NCBI RefSeq assembly: GCF_001267175.1
Contig: NZ_CP012358.1
Span: forward strand, 248,001-312,000
Reading direction: 5' to 3'
Source: Thiopseudomonas alkaliphila
GTDB lineage: Bacteria > Pseudomonadota > Gammaproteobacteria > Pseudomonadales > Pseudomonadaceae
DNA: 64,000 nt
Shown: one piece after another, positions 31,424 to 42,542 of the stretch
How positions within the stretch are numbered: the stretch's first letter is position 1
Layout: every line of letters begins with the position of its first letter
Notes under the pieces: model-generated
Seen by the model: the letters and a program-made list of their open reading frames with translations, nothing else
Database searches by the model: none
What the model was told of the DNA's origin: nothing
Program-made: the position numbers and the translations under genes

Positions 31424-32716
31424 ATGTCTGCTTTATCAACTTCTACAGTTAAAAAATCTCGCGTTAAAACTTTTTTAGTATGGCTGATGTTGCTAGTGCT
31501 TATAGCTACTGGCGTATGGTGGTTTTGGTTTAAGCCAGACGCTGAAGTGACAGCTAAGCCCGAAGGGGCAATGATCGGTAGCCCACGACGCGGTGGCAGC
31601 TTTATGGGCGCAGCGGTTCCTGTACACTTAGCTGAGGTGCTGCAGTCTGAATTTATTGTTAAGCAGCAAGCGCTAGGTACAGTCACTGCGTGGCAGCAGG
31701 CCGAAGTTACCAGCCAGGTTAGTGGTCCGTTGCAGGCGGTTCACTTTAAAGAAGGTGATTGGGTTGAGCAGGGCGTAGTGCTGGCGCAGATTGACCCTAG
31801 ACCATTTCAAGCCGCGCTCGATCAGGCCCAAGGCAGTTTACAAGAAATGCAGGCACAGCTTAAAAATGCCGAGCAAGAACTTAAGCGCTATCAAGGGCTA
31901 TTTAAGGATGACTCTATTGCGCGCCAGACCTATGAAAACCAACAGTCCCAAGTCAACCAATTGCGTGCCAGCGTAGTCAGTCGTCAAGCTCAGGTTAAAA
32001 CAGCCCAGCTAAATTTAGACTATGCAAAAATCACAGCGCCTATCAGCGGCTATTTAGGATTACGCCAAGTCGATACGGGTAACCATTTAACTGCAGGTAG
32101 TACAGTATTGGTCAGCATCACTCAGATGAATCCGATTGCGGTGAACTTTACTATTCCAGAGCAGCAATTAAATGAGGTGTGGCAGGCGTATACCCAACAG
32201 CAAAAGCTCATGGTGGAAGCTTGGAGTCGTGATGAAACATTACTGTTGGCCGAAGGTACACTGCAAAGTATTGATAACCAAGTCGATAGCAGTACCGGTA
32301 GCGTACGATTAAAAGCTGCCTTTGATAATCAGCAACAAACCTTATTTCCTAATCAGTTTGTTAACGTTCGTCTGCATACTAAAACCTTAGCAGATGCACT
32401 ATTAATGCCAGCCGATGCGATTCAATTTGGTGTGCAGGGTACCTTTGCTTGGGTAGTGGATGATGAGTTAACAGTAAGTATTCGACCTATCACTGTAGGG
32501 CCTAGCGATGGGGTAAATACTGTGGTGCTCTCGGGGTTAGCCGCGGGAGAAAAAGTGGTAGTAGAAGGGGTGGACCGTTTGCGTACTGGCAGCAAAGTTG
32601 AGCCCGTACAGCCACCGGCCAATGAGAGCGAGGAGCCCGCTGAAAAATCAATTCAGACCCTTAAGCACACCGAACTCAATAGTGGCGAATCACGCACAGA
32701 GCCGCAGGGTCAGTAA
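31424..32716 (+). CDS. muxA: RND efflux periplasmic adaptor subunit (MuxA/MdtA type)
   Basis: This is the membrane-fusion protein of a tripartite RND pump, bridging the inner-membrane transporter and outer-membrane channel. It has 430 residues. An N-terminal anchor helix (about residues 16-33, FLVWLMLLVLIATGVWWFWF) has no lipobox. The lipoyl/barrel-sandwich part has LGTVTAWQQAEVTSQVSG and GDWVEQGVVLAQIDPRPFQAA, a coiled-coil hairpin follows, then LNLDYAKITAPISGYLGLR. The beta-barrel and C-terminal parts end with a hydrophilic tail. It heads a muxA-muxB-muxC-opmB operon with gaps of 3 bp or overlaps. Two different RND subunits place it with MdtABC/MuxABC. Confidence 0.92.
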   Translation: MSALSTSTVKKSRVKTFLVWLMLLVLIATGVWWFWFKPDAEVTAKPEGAMIGSPRRGGSFMGAAVPVHLAEVLQSEFIVKQQALGTVTAWQQAEVTSQVSGPLQAVHFKEGDWVEQGVVLAQIDPRPFQAALDQAQGSLQEMQAQLKNAEQELKRYQGLFKDDSIARQTYENQQSQVNQLRASVVSRQAQVKTAQLNLDYAKITAPISGYLGLRQVDTGNHLTAGSTVLVSITQMNPIAVNFTIPEQQLNEVWQAYTQQQKLMVEAWSRDETLLLAEGTLQSIDNQVDSSTGSVRLKAAFDNQQQTLFPNQFVNVRLHTKTLADALLMPADAIQFGVQGTFAWVVDDELTVSIRPITVGPSDGVNTVVLSGLAAGEKVVVEGVDRLRTGSKVEPVQPPANESEEPAEKSIQTLKHTELNSGESRTEPQGQ

Positions 32717-32719
32717 GCA

Positions 32720-35700
32720 ATGAATCTGTCACGGATTTTTATTCTGCGTCCAGTTGCTACCACACTGTTGATGGTAGCGATATTTTTGACCGGCATTTTG
32801 GCGTATCGCTTACTGCCAGTGGCAGCTTTGCCCCAGGTGGATTATCCCACGATTCGGGTGATGACCTTATATCCAGGGGCCAGCCCTCAGGTTATGACCA
32901 GTGCCGTGACGGCACCTTTGGAGCGTCAGTTTGGGCAAATGCCAGGCTTAGAGCAGATGTCATCTACCAGTTCGGGCGGTGCTTCGGTAATTAGCCTGCG
33001 CTTCAGTTTGGAAGTTGATTTAGAGATTGCGGAGCAAGAAGTGCAGGCAGCGATTAACGCCGCGACCAATCTATTACCTAATGATTTACCCGCGCCGCCG
33101 GTTTATAACAAGGTTAATCCAGCCGATAGCCCAGTTTTAACCTTAGCCATTAGTTCTGACAGTATTCCGCTGCCTGAAGTGAATGATTTAGTCGATACTC
33201 GTATGGCGCAAAAAATCGCCCAGATTAACGGCGTAGGCTTGGTTAGTTTAGGCGGTGGTCAACGGCCAGCGGTACGAATTCAGGCCAATAGTCAGGCGTT
33301 AGCTGCAGCAAACCTAACGCTGGCAGATATTCGCAGTGTAATCACGCGGGCAAACGTCAATCAGCCCAAAGGCAGCATTGATGGCCCATCGCGTATTACG
33401 CAAATCGATGCCAATGATCAGCTGCGCTCAGTTACAGAATATGAAAACTTAATTCTGACCTATAACGAGGGCAATGCCCTGCGTTTAGGGGATGTTGCCA
33501 CTATTGTGGATGGTGCAGAGAATCAACGGCTTGCCGCTTGGGCTAATAAACAGCAGGCCGTGTTATTAAACATTCAGCGCCAGCCTGGAGCGAATGTGAT
33601 TGAAGTGGTGCAGCGGGTTGAGCAGTTACTGCCACAGATTATTAGTAGCTTGCCAGCCGGGGTGGAGGTGAGTGTGTTAACAGACCGCACCCAAACCATT
33701 CGTGCCGCGGTGGATGATGTGCAATTTGAAATGTTGCTGGCAGTTGCTTTAGTGGTGCTAGTGACGTTTCTATTTTTACGCCGATTTGCAGCTACGTTAA
33801 TTCCTTCGGTCGCCGTGCCGTTGTCTTTAATTGGCACCTTTGGCGTCATGTATCTTGCTGGATTTTCCTTAAATAACCTCACCTTAATGGCATTAACCAT
33901 TGCTACCGGCTTTGTGGTGGATGATGCCATTGTGATGTTAGAAAACATTACTCGGCACCTAGAAAATGGTGAGCCACCCTTACAAGCAGCCCTCAAGGGG
34001 GCTAAGCAAATTGGTTTCACGCTTATTTCGTTAACTTTTTCTTTGATTGCGGTGTTGATTCCCCTGCTGTTTATGGCAGATGTGGTGGGGCGTTTATTTA
34101 GAGAGTTTGCTATTACTTTGGCGGTGGCGATTCTTATTTCACTGGTTATTTCCTTAACCCTCACCCCGATGATGTGCGCCAAACTGTTAAAGCCCAAAGC
34201 AGTGACAGATACGCCTGAGCGTGATTGGTTAAGTCGTACCATTGAACATTACAGTCATAGTTTGACTTGGGTATTGCGTCATCAAGGCTTAACGTTATGG
34301 GTGGCAGTGGCAACTTTTGCGCTGACCGCCTTGCTGTGGCTTGTGGTACCTAAAGGTTTTTTCCCCGAGCAAGATACTGGGGTGATCCAGGGGATTTCAG
34401 AGGCGCCACAGAGTATTTCCTTTGCCGCGATGAGTGAGCGCCAGCAACGTTTAACTCAGGTGTTGTTGCAAGATGAAGCGGTGGCCAGTGTCTCTTCACA
34501 AATTGGTATTGATGGAGATAACCCAACCCTTAATACCGGGCGCATGCTGATTAATTTAAAACCTTTTTCCGAGCGTAGTGTAAGCGCCAATCAAGTGATT
34601 GAGCGTCTGCGTCCAGAGTTGGCTAAGGTCGTCGGCATTGAGTTATTTTTACAGCCAGTACAAGACCTAAGTATTGAGGATCGAGTGAGTCGTACTCGCT
34701 ATCAATTTAGTTTGGAGTCGGCAGATCCTCAGCTATTAGAAAGTTGGGCGCCACAACTGATAGAACAGCTGGCGGCCAGTGAGTTATTGCAAGACGTCAC
34801 CAGTGACTTACAAGCTCAAGGTCTAGAGCTGTACTTGCAACTTGATCGCGATATGGCCGGGCGTTTGGGTGTGACTGTCGCCAGTATCACCGATGCGCTT
34901 TATGATGCCTTTGGCCAGCGGCAGATTTCCACGATTTTTACGCAAACCAGTCAGTACCGTGTGGTACTAGAAAGCCAGATCAATGCACAGCAAATTGAGC
35001 AGGCACTAGAGCAAGTGCATGTAAAGAGTAGCCAAGGTATGGCAGTTAGCTTGCAGCAGCTGATGAAAGTTGAGCAACGAGCGGCTCCTTTATTGGTTAA
35101 TCACATAGGACAATTTCCGGCGGTGACGGTTTCTTTTAACCTAGCGCCTGGAGTGTCCTTGGGTGAAGCGGTCAACTTAATTGAACAAACTGAACAGGCC
35201 TTAGCGATGCCACCGGCAATTCAGAGCCAGTTTCAAGGGGCTGCGGCTGCTTTTAGAGCGTCACTGTCAAGCACGTTATGGCTGATTTTGGCCGCGGTCG
35301 TGACCATGTATTTGGTACTTGGTGTATTGTATGAAAGCTACATTCATCCGATTACGATCCTCTCAACTTTACCCTCCGCAGCGATTGGTGCTTTATTGGC
35401 GCTGTTACTAACCGGTACTGACCTTAGCTTGATCGCCATTATTGGCATCATATTATTGATTGGAATCGTGAAGAAAAACGCCATCATGATGATTGACTTT
35501 GCTTTGGACGCTGAGCGTAATCAGCAAGTGCCGGCAGAACAGGCCATTTTTCAAGCGGCATTGTTACGTTTTCGCCCCATTTTAATGACTACCTTAGCTG
35601 CACTCTTTGCCGCATTACCGCTGATGTTTGCCAGCGGTTCAGGCGCAGAGTTACGCCAGCCCTTAGGGGTTGTGATGGTGGGCGGGTTATTGTTAAGTCA

Positions 35701-35806
35701 GCTACTGACCTTGTACACCACGCCCGTGATTTATCTGTTTTTTGAGCGTATTAGTCAGCGCTGGCAGCAACGTTCTGCATCCAAAGCGTCTGGAGCGTTG
35801 CAGTGA
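32720..35806 (+). CDS. muxB: RND efflux transporter, MuxB/MdtB type
   Basis: This is a proton-driven inner-membrane RND transporter of 1028 residues that works as a heteromultimer with the next gene's product. It begins [20 protein letters not shown] (TM1), followed by a large periplasmic loop. TM4 has the proton-relay acidic pair in [19 protein letters not shown] (Asp-Asp about residue 403). A second loop and a TM10-11 block with [23 protein letters not shown] complete the twelve-TM repeat structure. It starts 3 bp after muxA and its TGA overlaps the GTG start of muxC. In Pseudomonas MuxABC-OpmB exports some antibiotics; the substrates here are unknown. Confidence 0.94.
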   Translation: MNLSRIFILRPVATTLLMVAIFLTGILAYRLLPVAALPQVDYPTIRVMTLYPGASPQVMTSAVTAPLERQFGQMPGLEQMSSTSSGGASVISLRFSLEVDLEIAEQEVQAAINAATNLLPNDLPAPPVYNKVNPADSPVLTLAISSDSIPLPEVNDLVDTRMAQKIAQINGVGLVSLGGGQRPAVRIQANSQALAAANLTLADIRSVITRANVNQPKGSIDGPSRITQIDANDQLRSVTEYENLILTYNEGNALRLGDVATIVDGAENQRLAAWANKQQAVLLNIQRQPGANVIEVVQRVEQLLPQIISSLPAGVEVSVLTDRTQTIRAAVDDVQFEMLLAVALVVLVTFLFLRRFAATLIPSVAVPLSLIGTFGVMYLAGFSLNNLTLMALTIATGFVVDDAIVMLENITRHLENGEPPLQAALKGAKQIGFTLISLTFSLIAVLIPLLFMADVVGRLFREFAITLAVAILISLVISLTLTPMMCAKLLKPKAVTDTPERDWLSRTIEHYSHSLTWVLRHQGLTLWVAVATFALTALLWLVVPKGFFPEQDTGVIQGISEAPQSISFAAMSERQQRLTQVLLQDEAVASVSSQIGIDGDNPTLNTGRMLINLKPFSERSVSANQVIERLRPELAKVVGIELFLQPVQDLSIEDRVSRTRYQFSLESADPQLLESWAPQLIEQLAASELLQDVTSDLQAQGLELYLQLDRDMAGRLGVTVASITDALYDAFGQRQISTIFTQTSQYRVVLESQINAQQIEQALEQVHVKSSQGMAVSLQQLMKVEQRAAPLLVNHIGQFPAVTVSFNLAPGVSLGEAVNLIEQTEQALAMPPAIQSQFQGAAAAFRASLSSTLWLILAAVVTMYLVLGVLYESYIHPITILSTLPSAAIGALLALLLTGTDLSLIAIIGIILLIGIVKKNAIMMIDFALDAERNQQVPAEQAIFQAALLRFRPILMTTLAALFAALPLMFASGSGAELRQPLGVVMVGGLLLSQLLTLYTTPVIYLFFERISQRWQQRSASKASGALQ

Positions 35807-38800
35807 GTTTGTCAGCTCCCTTTATCGTGCGCCCAGTCGCGACTTTATTGTTGACCTTGGCAATAGTGTTGCTGGGTATATTGGGCTTTCGTTTGCTGCC
35901 AGTGTCGCCCTTACCGGATATGGATTTCCCTGTCATTACCGTGCAAGCCAGCTTGCCGGGGGCTAGCCCGCAGGTTATGGCAGCGACTGTGGCGACACCA
36001 CTGGAGCGCTCATTAGGCAGCATTGCTGGGATTGAGCAAATGACCAGTCGCAGTGGCCAAGCTAGTACGCGGGTGATTGTGCAGTTTGAACTGGGGCGTG
36101 ATATTAATGCAGCAGCGCGGGAAGTACAGGCAGCGATTAATGCTGCCCGCGAATTGTTGCCAAGTGGGATGCGTAGTATGCCAACCTACCGTAAAGTCAA
36201 TCCGACCCAAGCTCCCATCATGGTGCTGGCGCTGACCAGTGAAGTGCTCGAGAAAGGGCAGTTGTATGATCTAGCCTCCACTGTGGTGGCGCAAAAGCTT
36301 TCTCAAGTGCAAGGCGTAGGCGACGTGCAAATTGGTGGTAGCTCGCTGCCCGCGGTACGGGTTGAGTTACAGCCTAGGCGTTTAGAGCATTACGGTATTG
36401 CGCTGGATGAAGTACGACAAACGATTAATGCGGCCAGTGTGCGTAAACCCAAAGGGCAGCTAGAACAAGGTAGCCAGCACTGGCAAATACAATCCAATGA
36501 TCAATTACACACGGCAGAAAGTTTTGCCCCGTTAATTATTCGCTACCATGATGGCGCAGCACTACGCTTATCGGACGTTGCTAAGGTCTATGACAGCGTT
36601 GAAAACCGCTATAACAGTGGCTTTTTTAACCATGAAGATGCGGTATTGCTAGTCATTAATCGCCAAGCCAATGCCAATATTATTGCCACCATTGAGGCAA
36701 TCCAGAAGGAGTTACCAAGCTTACAAGCTGTGTTGCCCGCCAGTGCAAATTTGCAGGTAGCCATGGATCGCTCATCGGTGATTCGCGCTACCTTACATGA
36801 GGCAGAGCAAACGTTGTTGTTAGCGACTGGCTTGGTGATGTTAGTGGTTTGGCTATTTTTAGGGCATTGGCGTTCAGCACTGATTCCAGCTTTTGCTGTA
36901 CCTGTTTCGCTGATAGGTAGTTTTGCGGTGATGTATCTGCTGGATTTCTCATTAAACAACCTGTCATTGATGGCGTTAATTATTGCGACCGGCTTAGTGG
37001 TCGATGACGCGATTGTGGTCTTAGAAAACATCGCACGTCATATCAAGCTTGGGCTGAGCCCGTTACAAGCAGCGCTTAAAGGCTCTAAAGAAGTTGGCTT
37101 TACGTTATTGTCGATGAACCTGTCGCTGGTGGTGGTGTTTGTTTCAATTCTCTTTATGGGCGGCATCATCGAGCGCTTATTTCGCGAGTTTTCGATTACT
37201 TTAACCGTGGCAATTTTAATCTCGCTGTTGGTATCGCTAACACTGACGCCAATGCTTTGTGCAAAATGGCTGAGTAGCGATACGGTAACAGAGAGTGAGC
37301 AAACAATTAGCCAAAGTCGCTGGCAGCAGCGTAACCAGCAGTTTCAAGCATGGGTATTGGCAGGGTATGAACGGGGCTTAAACTGGTCGCTACGACATCG
37401 AAAAACTATGTTGTTAGGCGTAATCTTTACCATTGCCGCCAATATCGCGCTGTTTATCAGCGTGCCGAAAACCTTTATGCCACAACAAGACACTGGGCAA
37501 TTAATGGGCATGATTCGCAGTGATGACGGACTGTCGTATCACACTATGCAGCCCAAAATGGAAGCCTATCGCCAAGCTTTACTGAAAGATCCAGATGTGG
37601 CTAGTGTGGCTGGTTTTATTGGTGGTGGCAGTAATGCATTTTTGATTGTGCGATTAAAACCCATTACCGAGCGGAGTTTAGGAGCGCAAGCGATTGTTAA
37701 TCGATTACGTACGCAAATGCCACAAATTGCAGGCTCACGTTTATTTTTATGGCCAGAGCAAGATATGAATATTGGTGGACGCGAAGGTGGCAGTTCGCAG
37801 TATGAATACGCGCTGTTAGCCAGTGATTTAGCTGACTTACGGGAATGGCAGCCCAAAGTGCGCGATGCTTTTAAGAAACTACCAGAACTGACTGACATTG
37901 ATAGCCGTGAAGGGCGTGGCGCACAGCAAATCACACTAGAAGTAGACCGTGAGCAGGCAGCCCGTTTAGGTGTAGATATGGCGATGGTGACTGCATTGCT
38001 AAATAACGCCTTTAGCCAACGTCAGGTGGCAACCATTTACGAAACGCTTAATCAGTACAGCGTGGTGATGGAGCTCGGACCAGAGTTTGTCGGCTCGCCT
38101 GAGGCGCTGCATCAACTCAAAATGGTTACGGCGGATGGCAAACAAGTGCCGCTATCGGCATTTACTCGCTGGCAAAATACCTTAGAAAATGAGCGAGTGA
38201 TGCATGAAGGACAGTTTGCGGTAGAGAGTATTAACTTTGCTTTAGCTGAAGGGGTAAGCCTTGATCAAGCTGCTCGGGCGATTGAGCAAGCGATGGCGGA
38301 AATTGCTTTGCCGACCGAAGTGCAAGGCAAAATGGGCGGCACCGCAGGCGCTTTTCAAAGTACGCAAAGTAATCAAGGCTGGATGATTTTATTGGCCTTA
38401 GTAATTGTGTATTTAGTTCTCGGAGTTTTATATGAGAGTTATGTGCATCCGCTGACGATTTTATCTACCTTGCCTTCAGCGGGTGTCGGTGCGCTATTAG
38501 CTATTCAGCTGACAGGCGGAGAATTTAGCTTGATCTCATTGCTGGGCTTATTCTTGCTAATTGGGATTGTTAAAAAGAATGCGATTTTAATGATCGACTT
38601 TGCCTTGCAACTTCAGCGAGAGCAGGGCATGCCAGCAATCGAGGCTATTCATGCCGCCTGTTTACAGCGTTTTCGGCCGATTATGATGACCACCATGGCG
38701 GCTATTTTAGGTGCCTTACCCTTATTGTTGAGTTCAGCGGAAGGTAGCGAAATGCGCCAGCCGTTAGGCTTAGCTATTGTTGGTGGCTTGGTGCTGAGTC

Positions 38801-38913
38801 AAATGTTGACCTTGTTCAGTACACCGGTGGTGTATTTGTTTTTTGAGCGCTTTAATCGTCAGCGTTCGCGTTTAGTCGTTAATAAGGATTCTGCTCCATG
38901 TCCCCGCGCTTAA
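35803..38913 (+). CDS. muxC: RND efflux transporter, MuxC/MdtC type
   Basis: This is the second RND transporter of the pump, 1036 residues, homologous to the preceding one. It begins with GTG overlapping the muxB stop ([20 protein letters not shown]). It has the twelve-TM RND plan with two large periplasmic loops, the TM4 acidic pair in [19 protein letters not shown], and [17 protein letters not shown] in the second half. The presence of two distinct transporter genes side by side is the hallmark of MdtBC/MuxBC systems. It overlaps the start of the outer-membrane channel gene by 16 bp, so translation is coupled. Confidence 0.94.
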   Translation: MSLSAPFIVRPVATLLLTLAIVLLGILGFRLLPVSPLPDMDFPVITVQASLPGASPQVMAATVATPLERSLGSIAGIEQMTSRSGQASTRVIVQFELGRDINAAAREVQAAINAARELLPSGMRSMPTYRKVNPTQAPIMVLALTSEVLEKGQLYDLASTVVAQKLSQVQGVGDVQIGGSSLPAVRVELQPRRLEHYGIALDEVRQTINAASVRKPKGQLEQGSQHWQIQSNDQLHTAESFAPLIIRYHDGAALRLSDVAKVYDSVENRYNSGFFNHEDAVLLVINRQANANIIATIEAIQKELPSLQAVLPASANLQVAMDRSSVIRATLHEAEQTLLLATGLVMLVVWLFLGHWRSALIPAFAVPVSLIGSFAVMYLLDFSLNNLSLMALIIATGLVVDDAIVVLENIARHIKLGLSPLQAALKGSKEVGFTLLSMNLSLVVVFVSILFMGGIIERLFREFSITLTVAILISLLVSLTLTPMLCAKWLSSDTVTESEQTISQSRWQQRNQQFQAWVLAGYERGLNWSLRHRKTMLLGVIFTIAANIALFISVPKTFMPQQDTGQLMGMIRSDDGLSYHTMQPKMEAYRQALLKDPDVASVAGFIGGGSNAFLIVRLKPITERSLGAQAIVNRLRTQMPQIAGSRLFLWPEQDMNIGGREGGSSQYEYALLASDLADLREWQPKVRDAFKKLPELTDIDSREGRGAQQITLEVDREQAARLGVDMAMVTALLNNAFSQRQVATIYETLNQYSVVMELGPEFVGSPEALHQLKMVTADGKQVPLSAFTRWQNTLENERVMHEGQFAVESINFALAEGVSLDQAARAIEQAMAEIALPTEVQGKMGGTAGAFQSTQSNQGWMILLALVIVYLVLGVLYESYVHPLTILSTLPSAGVGALLAIQLTGGEFSLISLLGLFLLIGIVKKNAILMIDFALQLQREQGMPAIEAIHAACLQRFRPIMMTTMAAILGALPLLLSSAEGSEMRQPLGLAIVGGLVLSQMLTLFSTPVVYLFFERFNRQRSRLVVNKDSAPCPRA

Positions 38914-40295
38914 CTTGTCAGTCAGTTGTTGTAAAGCCACTTGCTTTCGCTGTGTTATTAGCTATGTCGGGTTGTACCTTAGGGCCAAGTTATGAGCGCC
39001 CAGAAGTTAATACGGGAGCAGCCTATCAAGCGTTAAATGGTTGGCAGGTAGCCGGACAAGTGCCAGCAGTAGCCGAAAATTGGTGGCTGTTGTATCAGGC
39101 GCCAGAGCTAAATCAGCTGATGCAGCAGCTGGATCAGCAAAATTTGAGCTTACAGGCAGCGGAAGCTGCTTGGCGTGAAGCTAGAGCATTAGTGGGGGGC
39201 AGTCGCGCGCAGTTATATCCCAGTGTTGATGGTCGTGTGAATGCCAGTCGTAGCTCACGCAATGAGGCAGTGAGTGAGTCAAAAGAAGTCGCCTTAGGCT
39301 TAAGTTGGCAGTTAGATTTATGGGGTAAAATTCGCCGCCAAGTAGAAGCCAGTACGGCCAACTTGCAAGCCAGTGCTGCTGACTGGGCTGCAATTAAGCT
39401 TAGTTTGCGTACTGAGTTGGCACAAAACTATCTGAACCTGCATATTACTGATCAGCAGCTGGGGTTGTATCAGCAAACTTTAGACAGTTACCGTCGAGCA
39501 TTAACTATGACGGAAAAACGTTATCAGGCCGGTTTAGTGACTAAGGCCGATGTCAGCCAAGCGTTAACTCAGTTAAACAATGCCAAGGCGCAGCAGCTAG
39601 AGCTTAGCTGGCAGCGTAATCGCTATCAAAATGCGATCGCCCGCTTAGTGGGGGTACCACCAAGTTCCGTGCAGCTGGAACCACAGCTTCATAGATTAGC
39701 CGTGCCGGAAGTCCCCAAAGAGTTACCGGCTAACTTATTGCAACGGCGTCCTGATATTGCAGTGGCTGAAGCTCGGGTTAAGGCTGCTAATGCGGAGATA
39801 GGGGTAGCCCAAGCTGCTTACTTTCCTGACCTAACGTTATCAGCTAGTTTGGGCTATCAGAGTGAGTCTTTAGCTCACTGGATAAGTACCCCAAATCGTG
39901 TGTGGTCACTGGGGCCTGCGTTTGCTATGGCCTTGTTTGATGCCGGAGCGCGTAAAGCTAAAGTAGAGCAAGCAGAGGCGCGCTATGATCAAGTGGTGGC
40001 TAATTACCGTTTAGCGGTATTGAATGCCTTGGTAGAAGTGGAAGACTTATTAGCGCAACTGAGCATGTTGCAGGCTTCTTTGGGTGTACAGCGCCAAGCG
40101 TTAGCCGCCAGTCAAGAAACCTTACGAATTAATACGAATCAATATCAAGCGGGGTTAGTTGACTATCTTTCGGTCAGCAGTGCGCAAACGGCTGTATTAA
40201 ACAGCCAGCGAAATCTTCTCAGCACCCAGGCCAATTACTTGATCGCCGTCGCTCAGTTAATGTCTGCTTTGGGTGGTGGCTGGGATCGGGGGTGA
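38898..40295 (+). CDS. opmB: Outer-membrane efflux channel lipoprotein (OpmB/TolC-like, NodT family)
   Basis: This is the TolC-type trimeric channel that completes the Mux pump, 465 residues. The signal peptide ends in a lipobox at MSGCTLGPSYERP, so the mature N terminus is acylated. Two OEP repeats follow: the first includes VALGLSWQLDLWGKIRRQVEAS and the second LLQRRPDIAVAEARVKAANAEIGVAQAAYFPDLTL (shown in parts in the sequence). Long alpha-helical hairpins lie between them. The start overlaps the end of muxC by 16 bp. It is the last gene of the operon; a G-U-containing hairpin lies about 110 bp downstream. Confidence 0.93.
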   Translation: MSPRLTCQSVVVKPLAFAVLLAMSGCTLGPSYERPEVNTGAAYQALNGWQVAGQVPAVAENWWLLYQAPELNQLMQQLDQQNLSLQAAEAAWREARALVGGSRAQLYPSVDGRVNASRSSRNEAVSESKEVALGLSWQLDLWGKIRRQVEASTANLQASAADWAAIKLSLRTELAQNYLNLHITDQQLGLYQQTLDSYRRALTMTEKRYQAGLVTKADVSQALTQLNNAKAQQLELSWQRNRYQNAIARLVGVPPSSVQLEPQLHRLAVPEVPKELPANLLQRRPDIAVAEARVKAANAEIGVAQAAYFPDLTLSASLGYQSESLAHWISTPNRVWSLGPAFAMALFDAGARKAKVEQAEARYDQVVANYRLAVLNALVEVEDLLAQLSMLQASLGVQRQALAASQETLRINTNQYQAGLVDYLSVSSAQTAVLNSQRNLLSTQANYLIAVAQLMSALGGGWDRG

Positions 40296-40737
40296 GTCAT
40301 AGGGTCGCTATAAATTTTTACCTGCCAAAACATTTATTTTCCAAGCTCTGGTAATTGAGAGGGTAGTTAGTCCAGCGCTATCCTAAAAAGCAGTAGCCTC
40401 TTTGAGCAGTAGTTGAATATGTTCGACTGCTGCCTTAGTAGCGGTGCATTTGCGGCCTTATTCTTAAGTCGTGAGGCGTTAAGTCTAAAAAATCTAATAA
40501 TAGATAGACTTATATCAAGGTTATTTCTAATAGCCTAATAAAACTAGCCATAGGGAGAACTATTGTTATTAAATTGCTTCATAACTAAGTCTAGCCAAAT
40601 AAAACGTAATAATTAAGCCTTAGACTGGTATTGTTCAGCTAAAAGATGTGGAGAATGGTTATGCTTATTTTGCAGGCATAAGTTGGTAAACCTGGTTGTT
40701 TCGTCCTTAGCGCTCATCACTTATGGAGAAAATAAAA
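40296..40737. other. 442-bp intergenic region between opmB and phaC
   Basis: No gene is visible. A 12-bp stem with G-U pairs (GCAGTAGTTGAA / TTCGACTGCTGC, loop TATG, 40406-40433) could end the efflux transcript, though no U-tract follows. The remainder is AT-rich and should hold the phaC promoter; no convincing sigma-70 or sigma-54 pair was recognised. Confidence 0.4.
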
Positions 40738-42447
40738 ATGGAAAGTAAGCTAACCCCGCTATTTAGTCCAGCATGGTCTATGCAGACACCTTTTTCAGTG
40801 GATTATAGTATTCAACACTTGAAAGCCTGGGTCGCAATTAATCCTTGGTTTAAGCAGGATGACACCAGTCAGTGGTTTGATGTCCCAAGTGATGTTAAAC
40901 ACAAGATGCAAATGGAATATCAGGGGGCTTGGGCTGAAATAGGCCTTAAGTTGATGTTGCAGCAGCCGTTTAGTTTTACGGATCGCCGCTTTAAAGGGGA
41001 GCATTGGTCGCAACCTTTATTTGGTTCGGTAGCGGCTTATTATTTATTGAACTCCAGCTTTATTATGCGCTTGCTTGATGAGTTGCCAGTGAAGTCAGAG
41101 AAAGCTAAAAAGCGCTTAGCCTATTTAGTTGAGCAAGCTGTAGCGGCAACTGCGCCTAGTAACTTTTTAGCCACTAATCCTGAAGCCTTACATAAAGCAG
41201 TAGAAACCGGTGGTGCCAGCTTATTAAGTGGCATGATGCATCTGATGAGTGATATGCAAGAAGGCAAGATGCGCCAATGTGATGCTGGTGACTTTAAAAT
41301 TGGCGAAACGGTAGCTGCAACCGAAGGTAATGTGGTGTATGAGAATGATTTATTCCAACTTATCCATTACCAGCCTAAAACAGCTAAGCAATTCAAGCGG
41401 CCCATGTTAATTGCACCGCCTGCAATTAATAAATATTACATTTTAGACTTAACTGAAAAAAAATCTGTGGTACGTCATTTACTTGAACAAGGGCACAGTG
41501 TGTTCTTAATGTCGTGGCGTAATTTCGATATGGATACGGCGCATATTACTTGGGATGACATGGTGCAAGATGGCATTATTAATGCCATTGGCATTGTTCG
41601 AGCACTAACTAAAGAAACAACCCTTAACTGTGTCGGTTTCTGTATTGGTGGTACCTTGCTCTCATCTGCATTGGCTGTATTAGCAGCGCGCGGGGATACT
41701 GACTTTGCTAGCTTAACGCTGTTAACTACGTTCTTAGATTATGTCGATACTGGCCCGATTGATGTATTTGTTGATGAGGAAATGGTGCAGTACCGTGAGC
41801 GAACCATTGGTGGGCAGCAAGGGGGCTATCCTGGATTGTTCCGTGGCGAGGATATGGGTAATACCTTCTCCTTGTTGCGTCCCAATGAGTTGTGGTGGAA
41901 CTACAACGTCGATAAGTACTTGAAAGGCGAAAAACCTAGAACCTTGGATTTATTATTTTGGAATAACGACAGTACCAATTTACCAGGGCCGATGTATTGC
42001 TGGTATTTACGCCATACTTATTTGCAGAATGACTTAAAGTCAGGAACCTTATCCTGCTGTGGTGAAACCTTGGATTTAGCTGCGATTAAGACGCCGGCTT
42101 TTATTTTAGGTACCAAAGAGGATCACATTGTTCCTTGGCGCAGTGCTTATGCAAGCCGTCAAGTGCTAGGCGGAGAGACGCACTTTATCTTGGGGGCTTC
42201 TGGACATATTGCCGGCGTGATTAATCCGCCTGCAGATAATAAGCGCTCTTATTGGGTGAATGAGGCCCCAGTTGAATCGCCAGAACAGTGGTTTAAAGGG
42301 GCAACAGAGCATCCAGGCAGCTGGTGGACTGAGTGGTATGCATGGTTAGCTAAGCACAGTGGGACACAGGTTGCAGCACGCAAGGCGGTAGGTAGTAGTA
42401 CTTATCCGGTGATTGAGCCAGCGCCTGGGCGTTATGTAAAAGGTTAG
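40738..42447 (+). CDS. phaC: Class I polyhydroxyalkanoate synthase PhaC
   Basis: PhaC polymerises (R)-3-hydroxyacyl-CoA into PHA storage granules. It has 569 residues. The lipase-like box is CVGFCIGGTLLSSAL with the nucleophile Cys (about 303). The catalytic Asp lies in GTKEDHIVPW and the His in GASGHIAGVINPP. The WNNDSTNLPGPMYCWYLRHTYL block is typical of class I (short-chain PHA) enzymes. The start ATG 40738 is chosen because GGAG at 40725-40728 lies nine bases upstream and overlaps the earlier in-frame ATG 40723. No phaA, phaB, phaZ or phasin gene is adjacent, so precursors must come from elsewhere, perhaps the MaoC-type hydratase. Confidence 0.94.
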   Translation: MESKLTPLFSPAWSMQTPFSVDYSIQHLKAWVAINPWFKQDDTSQWFDVPSDVKHKMQMEYQGAWAEIGLKLMLQQPFSFTDRRFKGEHWSQPLFGSVAAYYLLNSSFIMRLLDELPVKSEKAKKRLAYLVEQAVAATAPSNFLATNPEALHKAVETGGASLLSGMMHLMSDMQEGKMRQCDAGDFKIGETVAATEGNVVYENDLFQLIHYQPKTAKQFKRPMLIAPPAINKYYILDLTEKKSVVRHLLEQGHSVFLMSWRNFDMDTAHITWDDMVQDGIINAIGIVRALTKETTLNCVGFCIGGTLLSSALAVLAARGDTDFASLTLLTTFLDYVDTGPIDVFVDEEMVQYRERTIGGQQGGYPGLFRGEDMGNTFSLLRPNELWWNYNVDKYLKGEKPRTLDLLFWNNDSTNLPGPMYCWYLRHTYLQNDLKSGTLSCCGETLDLAAIKTPAFILGTKEDHIVPWRSAYASRQVLGGETHFILGASGHIAGVINPPADNKRSYWVNEAPVESPEQWFKGATEHPGSWWTEWYAWLAKHSGTQVAARKAVGSSTYPVIEPAPGRYVKG

Positions 42448-42479
42448 TTGTTGCTACGTAGCGGATTTGATGAATCATT

Positions 42480-42513
42480 AAGCCCTCAATTCATATTGGA
42501 TTGAGGGCTTTTT
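42480..42513. terminator. Terminator between phaC and yehS
   Basis: An 11-bp stem (aagccctcaat / attgagggctt) with a 9-nt loop and a T-run follows phaC. It converges with yehS and may work both ways. Confidence 0.9.
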
Positions 42514-42542
42514 ATTGCATACTAGTTTGCTAGTTTGTTCAG

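Noticed and set aside
33574..34242. 222-codon open frame on the minus strand inside muxB
   Set aside because: It is a shadow of the RND transporter gene, with a composition rich in Thr, Ser and Asn and no domain, no ribosome site and no gap between real genes.
35742..36023. Open frames on both strands across the muxB/muxC junction
   Set aside because: Both are shadows of the well-supported transporter frames.
36609..37031. 140-codon minus-strand frame inside muxC
   Set aside because: It mirrors the conserved TM4 region of the transporter; the same kind of shadow is seen in muxB at the equivalent place.
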